64,000 nt of DNA from Kappaphycus alvarezii (Eukaryota; Rhodophyta; Florideophyceae; Gigartinales; Solieriaceae): the NCBI GenBank assembly GCA_002205965.3, contig NADL03000673.1, forward strand, positions 806,001-870,000, written 5' to 3'. Made by a program: the position numbers and the translations under genes. Of this stretch, positions 57,787 to 64,000 are shown piece by piece. Each line of letters opens with the position of its first letter. The stretch's first letter is position 1. Below the pieces are notes generated by a model. It worked only from the letters and a program-made list of their open reading frames with translations. It searched no databases and was not told the DNA's origin.

Positions 57787-58982
57787 TTATTTATTGATAC
57801 TACAACTACTTACATAAGACTCTAACGTGATTTGGGCTGTTCCAAAGTACTGCTCAATGGTTTTTAGGTAGACACAGTTTCGAAGGTTGGTTAGCAACAC
57901 TGCGGCGATGTACAACTTTCCGACAGCAGATTCTCCCAAGCGAAGCCTCCTCTTAAAATACAGGAACGTCGAATACATCTTCACCTCCTTGAAGAACCAC
58001 TCCCCAGTTACCTTGCTCCCCAAAATTGCTTTGTTGAACAGCTTCTGACGTTCAGATATATTTAATCCTGAGTATGGAACCCGGAGGAAAACTATTCTAC
58101 TGTAGCCTGAGTCTCCATGGATGCTGTATTGCGTGCCTCAAAGACGCGACAGTCCAGGAAGAACTGAATCCACACCGCTCTGCACATAGAGAGTCTAGTC
58201 ATGCCTGCGATCGTCAATTGGACCCGCCAGATGCATCTCCATTCCGCACGGAGTAGTAATAGCCTGATACTTAATCGGATGTCTACTCATACACCCTTTG
58301 TAGAGAACTCGGTGGTTGATTTTGTTACCGCCTGGACGACCTATCGCTGTTACCGTTCCATCAATAAACCCCACGACATTTTTCAACCCTTCCGTTTTAT
58401 CCCTTACTGACGCAGCGTGTTCTGCGAGCATCCCTTTCTAGAAACCCGCGTCAAGTTCCTGTAGTACCAGTCCCGCCCTCTTCCTTAGAGATTCATCCAG
58501 CGCTTCCCAAAATATTTCTGAGAGATGCGACGAGTGCCGCCCGAAAAGCAGCTCTAAATCTGTCCAACATGCTAGCGAATCTATTTGGCGAGGTAGTACG
58601 CACGTCGCAAGATGGGGTTTTGCTGAGTATCTGTTAATCGCTGTATGCTTCACCGCACTCGGCCACCCGATGACCGGTGCCATTCGCATGATTTCGGTGC
58701 GATTTAATCTGAAAAGAGAAAGACACGCATGGTCTGTCAGTTGGTCAAAAATCATTGCAAACGATGCAGATGAAATCGAAACAGTTCTCAATGTCTGCTA
58801 CCGTACTGCTTCTTGTCGCTGCTCCATAGCTTTCCCCAAAGGTTTTTTAAAAGGTTTTTTCTGCAGCTGGGGCCTTCTTTTCTGATTGGTGGGGCTTGAT
58901 AATGATGGGGCAGTGGATGTCCTTCGCTGGAGTCGCTCGTGACAGCCGAATCTGTGTAGTCGCGAAGACAGCCAAGGGGCAT
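57787..58982 (-). mobile_element. PIF/Harbinger transposase (DDE_Tnp_4 type)
   Basis: PIF/Harbinger transposases move DNA elements by cut and paste with a DDE nuclease and need a Myb-like partner. Reading leftward: an N-terminal region (58,791-58,438) with FRLNRTEIMRMAPVIGWP and LELLFGRHSSHLSEIFW, the usual helix-turn-helix part; then NVVGFIDGTVTAIGRPGG with the first Asp in FIDGT and KYQAITTPCGMEMHLAGPID; then HGDSGYSRIVFLRVPYSG with the second Asp; and VTGEWFFKEVKMYSTFLYFK with the acidic third residue. The catalytic triad appears present. An in-frame stop separates the first two parts (58,438-58,440), and frames change near 58,190 and 58,110, so the copy is probably inactive unless these are sequence errors. 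It diverges from the Myb-like gene. Confidence 0.88.
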
Positions 58983-59506
58983 GTTAGTTGCAGTTGGTTT
59001 TGGTATGGATTGATGCGGTAAGGATTTTGGTGGTAACCTACTTGGCGTATGTAATTAGATATAATTAAATATTACAGAAATACTATATAGGTCAGTGCAC
59101 TCCTCACAGTTTTTTTAATCATAAGTAATTGCAGAAAAAATTTAGCGCATAACCTGAAGTGAGTAAATATTTCTGCAATAAGTATTATGCCATGTCGCAC
59201 AACATTTTTGAAATTTGTTTCACGCATTGCTATAATCGGTTTGCGCAAGTTTCCTAATGGGTACCTCCTGATTACACATATCTCAATTTGATACTGCACA
59301 TTTCGCAGTTTCCCTAATCCTTCCCGCCAAAATAATCCCAAGTGTGTCCTCGCATTTTGCTTCCACGGTTGACAGTCAACGCCGTGCGAGGTTGATTTGT
59401 GTACCACAAAAATTACCCGGGCCGATTTCACGGCTCTCAACCCACCTCCACCTCTCCTAGCATACTGTATACACCGCACTAACTTCTCCGCACATCGCTT
59501 CAAACC
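58983..59506. other. Central spacer of the Harbinger element
   Basis: This lies between the start of the transposase and the start of the Myb-like gene and should hold both promoters. A 146-codon minus frame (59,072-59,512) has no recognisable motif. Confidence 0.4.
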
Positions 59507-60735
59507 TTTCATGACTTTACGCAGACCTCCTCGAATACCCCCTACACCTCCCAGCGACCCTAATCCTGCAAAAGCCTAAAACGGTCGCCAAGAACCACTT
59601 CATATCTTATCTGGGAACTCCTCTGTCCGCCGTTGCCCACTTCGTCTTCGCTATCCCTGCAACGTCCCCCGGAGTGCAATCCAGCTATTGCAGATCACGC
59701 ATCATGCCGAATGCACAGTGTCTCCGCCCCACCCCCTGTCCAGCCTCGCAGCGTATCCCCACTTCTACGACACAGCCCCATGACGCAAGACCCGACACAA
59801 CCGCGCGTAACACCGTCTTTTCCTCAACCAGCCCTGGCATCCGCTGCAACACCATCTACACGTCGGAATCTGTCCCCGACGTTCGCCGCCACCCCCCGAC
59901 ACAAACTTTTCGTTCCCCCCCGCTGTTGGGCTGCAGAAGGATGGACGCAAACTGAGGTTTTCCGGAGGAGTTAGAAAGTGCAGAAAGAAGAGTACGGAAA
60001 AGAATGGATGGCGTGGCTCCAGTTTTTCAAATCAGGAAGTAGACAACGTTTTGAAACTCTTAGAAGAACATATACCTCTCGCAAAGGATGAAAAGGACCA
60101 CAACGCCCGCTTGCACTATGAAAAGTATTCTGAATACAACCGCAACGTGGACAGTCTGAAGCGAAAATTTTCCTCCATTTACTGTCGCAAAGTTCCAACC
60201 GGGGACCCGACCTTCCCTCCAGATGTCGAAAAGGCGAAATCTATTCGCTACAGTATGACAAAGCCCCGGATATCGGGGAAGGAGAAGACTCAGATGATGT
60301 CCTTTACTCATTTGAGTCCCGTAAAGAGGAATTGTAGACTATTCCCATCAATGAAGACCCTACGGACACGGACGGATTACGTTCACCAAGGACACGCCAA
60401 AATACCCCCAAAAATCGCCGTGACCCTACCGTGCACGCCCGCTGATTCGCAAAATGGTTCCAAAGAGACAGCAGGGGGCTCTACCGCAGAGCTTATTGAG
60501 CTTTAGAAGTTACAAATGATTCAGGATCAGGCAAAGCGGGATGAGGAGAAAGATGTTTGGGCTTTGGAGCGTGAGGAAAAGAAAAGATGGCGCCAGGAGT
60601 TGTGAGAGGAGCACATTCGGAGAGAGGCCGATAGAGAGGAGGACTGAAAGGAAAAGGCAGCCTAGAACGCGCAGGAACGAGCAATGAGGAGGAGGAGAAC
60701 AGGAGAAGTGACCAAATGATGGAGATGCACATAAT
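59507..60735 (+). mobile_element. Harbinger Myb/SANT-like partner gene
   Basis: PIF/Harbinger elements carry a second gene whose Myb/SANT-like trihelix protein carries the transposase to the nucleus and to DNA. The core is at 60,030-60,270: VDNVLKLLEEHIPLAKDE, then HYEKYSEYNRNVDSLKRKFS, IYCRKVPTGDPTFPPDV and EKAKSIRY. The KKxPTGDPxxPxxVxxAKxI pattern is characteristic of these partners. The N-terminal part is Pro/Ser/Thr-rich (59,510-59,950). After the core the frame slips, and a charged coiled-coil tail is visible at 60,510-60,720 (DVWALEREEKKRWRQEL and HIRREADREED) with several stops. The true start is not fixed. Confidence 0.75.
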
Positions 60736-60785
60736 CTCGCTTGCTAAGAAGTACTCCTTTAAGAGCTTTAGGAGAAGAGTAGGTT

Positions 60786-61917
60786 TTATGCTTCGGCGCC
60801 CATGTGTGTCATATAGGATGATAGGATTTGATTGATTACCTCAAGTCTTTCCCGGAGGTTGAATAGGCGAACGATACAAAGCCAAATTAGCTTTCGTTTG
60901 CCTCTCTCCTTGTACAGCATTCTGTCCTCGAGGCGAGGAAAGTCCCTTGTAATGCACGCATACCCCACTCAAATTCCTGTCCTGCTGACGTGGCCTGGAA
61001 AAGTACATGACATCAGAAGTATCTACTCTTGAAGATACATGATCCTGTACCGATTTAATGAGAAATTGGTACTGTTCCTTACAACAGGCGGATTCCACTG
61101 CACCTCTGTAGCCGTGTTCTTCATAACAGGCCTCCAATTTGGAATAGAAACTTCCCTATTCAGCTATGATAGAATCTTTCATAGTCCCTGGATCATTTGT
61201 TGCGCGCGCAATGATCCATCCATTTGGAGCAAAAAAACGTAACTGACGTAATGATCATGCGTCCATTCATTATAGAATATATTTTGGATGACGCAGTCTC
61301 CTGACTGCTCCAAGTAAAGTTTTAAACCATCAGCCTCTGCATAAACATCAGTTAGAGTAGAGTACTTTGTAGCAAACGCTTCTTGAAAGATGTGCGTCTC
61401 TTCAGCTTTTGGCATTCTGATGGCTGCATTGTCATCATTTTTAGTGCCTGCAGCAGTAGTCGCCTTCCAAAGCGAAGAAAAGCGAAAAAGCGGATGAATT
61501 GATGCCGAACAGCATGCAAAAAACCACATTTGAACCTCGAGTCCTCCCCCAAGTCAGCACCAGACCTAGAAATTGCAATGCTGTGAGAGGCCTTGGTCTT
61601 CGTCCCTGTTGCTGAAGGAGAGTTAGCATACCAATGCTGGAGTTCTGGGAATATAGAGCATGCATTTGTGCAAACTTATTTAGGATATAATCTAAGGTGC
61701 TCTGGTAAAATTCAGTGAGCTTTATTAAGGCCTGATCGGTTGCAGACAAGAAGAGAGTCATGAAGGGAGATATCTGGGGACCCTGCAGTGCCCGGTGGGT
61801 AATTCTTCCGTCGCGACGGCGGCGCGCAATCGCGGAAATACTGTTGAGGAAAGGCGCGTTCTCGAGTTTGGTTTCTTGATTGTTTTCGAAACGGCAGAGA
61901 AGCAGGAGGCGAAACAT
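60786..61917 (-). mobile_element. Second DDE-superfamily transposase, distinct from the Harbinger copy
   Basis: The N-terminal part (61,917-61,450) reads FRLLLLCRFENNQETKLENA, ISAIARRRRDGRITHRALQ and ALQFLGLVLTWGRTRGSN. The catalytic region follows in other frames: EAFATKYSTLTDVYAEADGL with KLYLEQSGD, YNEWTHDHYVSYVF, then ESACCKEQYQFLIKSVQDHV with the SRVDTSDV stretch, and RDFPRLEDRMLYKERGKRKL to the end at 60,786. This order is typical of DDE-superfamily endonucleases of protist genomes in which a conserved D occurs in the DGLKL stretch and another in the D(S/A)AFxK-like stretch; here the latter reads ESACCK, so the second Asp may be lost. The frame changes about four times. Terminal inverted repeats were not found. 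It sits tail-on to the Myb-like gene, so it is probably a separate element. Confidence 0.75.
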
Positions 61918-62489
61918 ATTGGCAGCATCAAATCGTGGAGAGAACAGAAATGTGGCTGAAAAGATGCCGTAAAGAGCGTTCCTGCCGTCGAGACTTTATA
62001 GTGAGGAGTACGCGCAGATGTACTCCCATTTTGATGAAGCTGTAATCCGTGCGCAAATCGAGAATTGAAATACACAATTTACCCTCCTACTCATACTGGG
62101 TGTCCTTGTTGGCATGTTTTTGTGTGCAACACAAAATAATAATCAGGAAGCACTCAATGTTGTAATTCGAATATTTGGATTGTCAAAGAAAATAGACTGT
62201 AAGGCCTTCAGTGAAATGCAAAACTTGTACAGTTGTCAACATTCTGTCTCAAGAGGGAATGTTGATTCTGGCCCATGGGGCAAATTTATGTAATTTTATT
62301 ATTTGGAAAGTAATGTCATTTCCTGAAGTGAGGCTACATTTTCCATTAGGTTTTATACAGAAAAGGCTCGCGATAGTGCCAGCGCAGCACGCAAACGGTT
62401 TGCTTTGCCAGCGCAGCATCTGTGACAGCTCAGCAGGAATGCTTAGATATTTTATGATATTAATCTAGTACAAAATGCTACTGTAGCCA
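61918..62489. other. Non-coding stretch with repeat C copy 2
   Basis: No gene is recognised. Family C copy 2 lies at 62,289-62,350. A duplicated GCCAGCGCAGCA motif occurs at 62,379-62,390 and 62,408-62,419. Confidence 0.4.
62289..62350. repeat. Dispersed repeat family C, copy 2
   Basis: Related to 34,861-34,925. Shared stretches include TTTGGAAAG, ATTTCCTGAAGTGAGGC (ATTTCTTGAAGTGAGGC in copy 1) and TTCCAT. The orientation is the same. Confidence 0.6.
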
Positions 62490-64000
62490 CTAGATCAATT
62501 TTATGGTGGACTAGTTCTACACTGCATTGTACTTTACTTTCAAATACAGTACACGGGCTACAAAAAGTCTATATGAGGGCTTGCGTACCGAGTAGCGGGG
62601 CAAGTCCAAGACAAGTATCTCTTGCCGTAATAAGTGGAAGCCAGCCCGTCGATCACAACGGTCAGTAGTTGTGTCAGACATTATAAGCTCGGCTTGTAGG
62701 GCTTACAGTAGACTTCCACCAGAAACCTCGCTGCTTGCTACATGTGTCATACCTTTTGGGCTGTGAACTACATTCGCGAATTATCCTCACAGTGTCCTCA
62801 GTTTTATTAATTCCACACTTTGCACTTACAATTACATACTACTCCACTGAAAAAAGCCTGAATATCCTTCCGCCAATCGTAGACCAGAGCATTGTTACTT
62901 ACATACAACCTTCTTCTGAAAACAAGTCAGAACCAATCCGAATTTCCAGGTCAGTGATCAACATGGATCAAGGAAGCACTGCCAATACACCGGACCTGTT
63001 TCTGTCTGAGATAGCACTGGAAAATGTCTCTCAAGAGGTTTCAGGATTCATCAACTCAATTCGAATACTCGAGAATCGTGTCTCTCTCGTCAATGACTGA
63101 TTCAAGTAGTCGATGAGGTTGCCGAACTTTTTCCACCAGCTGTATTGTTCCCCTGCTATACAATCTCTGCCTATTGCTTATAAAGCACTTCGTGACTGGT
63201 TGAATGACCGTGGAGCAAATATGCCGCCGCATAGTTCCCGTCGTGTTATCCGACAGCTAGCCGCTAATCTCTATACCGAAGACGAAGACAAGTTAGCTGC
63301 AGAAGAAATAACAAAGGACATACTGAAATCAGGTCGTCGTACAACCCGAAGAGGCCAGGAGCAATCAGCCCCGAAGATGAAATCTCGTGCTACATCCGTC
63401 CCTACGCATCAGGACAAATTGGCGTACTACATCGGCTCTAGATTCCGTGACAAGGACCAAAAGTTCTCCGGAGACCTTGGTGAGTCATATGGAATATGTT
63501 GCCGAGTACCAACAATTGCTCGTGACTATGGTCTCAGCGCTGCGCAGAAGAAGCAATACCTTCATAACCTTCTACGTGGTGATGCTAAGAGATTTTACCT
63601 GGATCGATCGATAACGAAGTTAATTCGTTTACTGAGGCCATAAACCTCATTGGTAATGAATACAACTCCGTGGTTCGTCAAAATCGAGTGAAGAACTATC
63701 TCGGTGGACTTAGGTTATCTAAGTATACTTCTGAAGGCCTTGATGAGCTTGCAGCACTTGAAAAACTGTACAAGCTGATAACAAAGCTTTCACCGCAAGT
63801 GCCTGTTTCGCACAGGAGTGAGGCACACAAGATTGAATTTCTTCGTAATGCTACCGTCGGTTATGCATGGGCGACGGAGCCGTTAAGTCGCGTCGCTACC
63901 CATGGTCTCTCATTTCAGCAACTCTATGGAGAACTTGAAGCAGCCTTGCATCTCTCTAGGGAAGCCAAATTGGCAAACATGAGAGATAAAGTTGCAATTA
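62490..64000 (+). mobile_element. 5' part of an LTR retroelement fossil, cut by the window edge
   Basis: From about 62,960 (MDQGSTANTPDLFLSEIALE) plus-strand frames with Gag-like composition run to the window end, including QNRVKNYLGGLRLSKYTSEG and a later LSFQQLYGELEAALHLSREA. Such helical Gag pieces occur in Gypsy-type elements of protists. The upstream 450 bases may be LTR and leader; its left boundary is a guess. The part seen shows about two breaks. Reverse transcriptase would lie outside the window, so the family (Gypsy is likelier than Copia) is not settled. Confidence 0.55.

Overview
The window looks like nuclear DNA of a photosynthetic eukaryote that carries a red-type plastid, most likely a red alga. 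Evidence is a light-harvesting protein of the red-lineage Lhc type, a CtpA-type S41 protease of the kind that matures photosystem II D1, short GT-AG introns of 83-148 bases, and ordinary eukaryotic housekeeping genes (40S ribosomal protein SA, eIF3g, GINS subunit SLD5, NDUFA8, PPCS, MTH1-type NUDIX, ALY/REF). The species cannot be named from the sequence; a secondary red-plastid alga remains possible.

Layout. Bases 1 to about 28,000 are a gene-dense, GC-richer block. It holds a Sel1-repeat protein, a multi-pass membrane protein, a light-harvesting protein, poorly resolved coding fragments (7.9-12.2 kb), a divergent pair of ALY-type RRM genes, the divergent RPSA/eIF3g pair, NDUFA8, the convergent PPCS/SLD5 pair, an MTH1-like hydrolase, the S41 protease, and a small Ala/Lys-rich protein with a myristoylation-type start. 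Many conserved genes slip by one base between frames while the protein match continues on both sides. This looks more like unpolished indels than gene death, because RPSA and eIF3g read cleanly.

From about 28 kb onward the window is repeat territory. Two AT-rich, gene-less tracts (28.8-33.5 and 45.3-51.3 kb) alternate with GC-richer repeat debris. A complete-looking but broken Ty1/Copia fossil lies at 39,468-44,415, with both LTRs and a GAAAT target duplication. A Ty3/Gypsy chromovirus fossil lies at about 52.0-55.3 kb, and the 5' part of another LTR element runs off the right edge. A PIF/Harbinger DNA transposon (transposase plus divergent Myb-like gene) and a second DDE transposase fill 57.5-61.9 kb.

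The least explained structure is a set of short dispersed repeats. These are clusters built on the palindrome TACTGTACAGTA, a roughly 400-500 bp repeat family that carries those clusters, a family of CCAGTCG-type inverted repeats, and a small CCHC-zinc-knuckle unit bounded by inverted repeats at 38,939-39,407.
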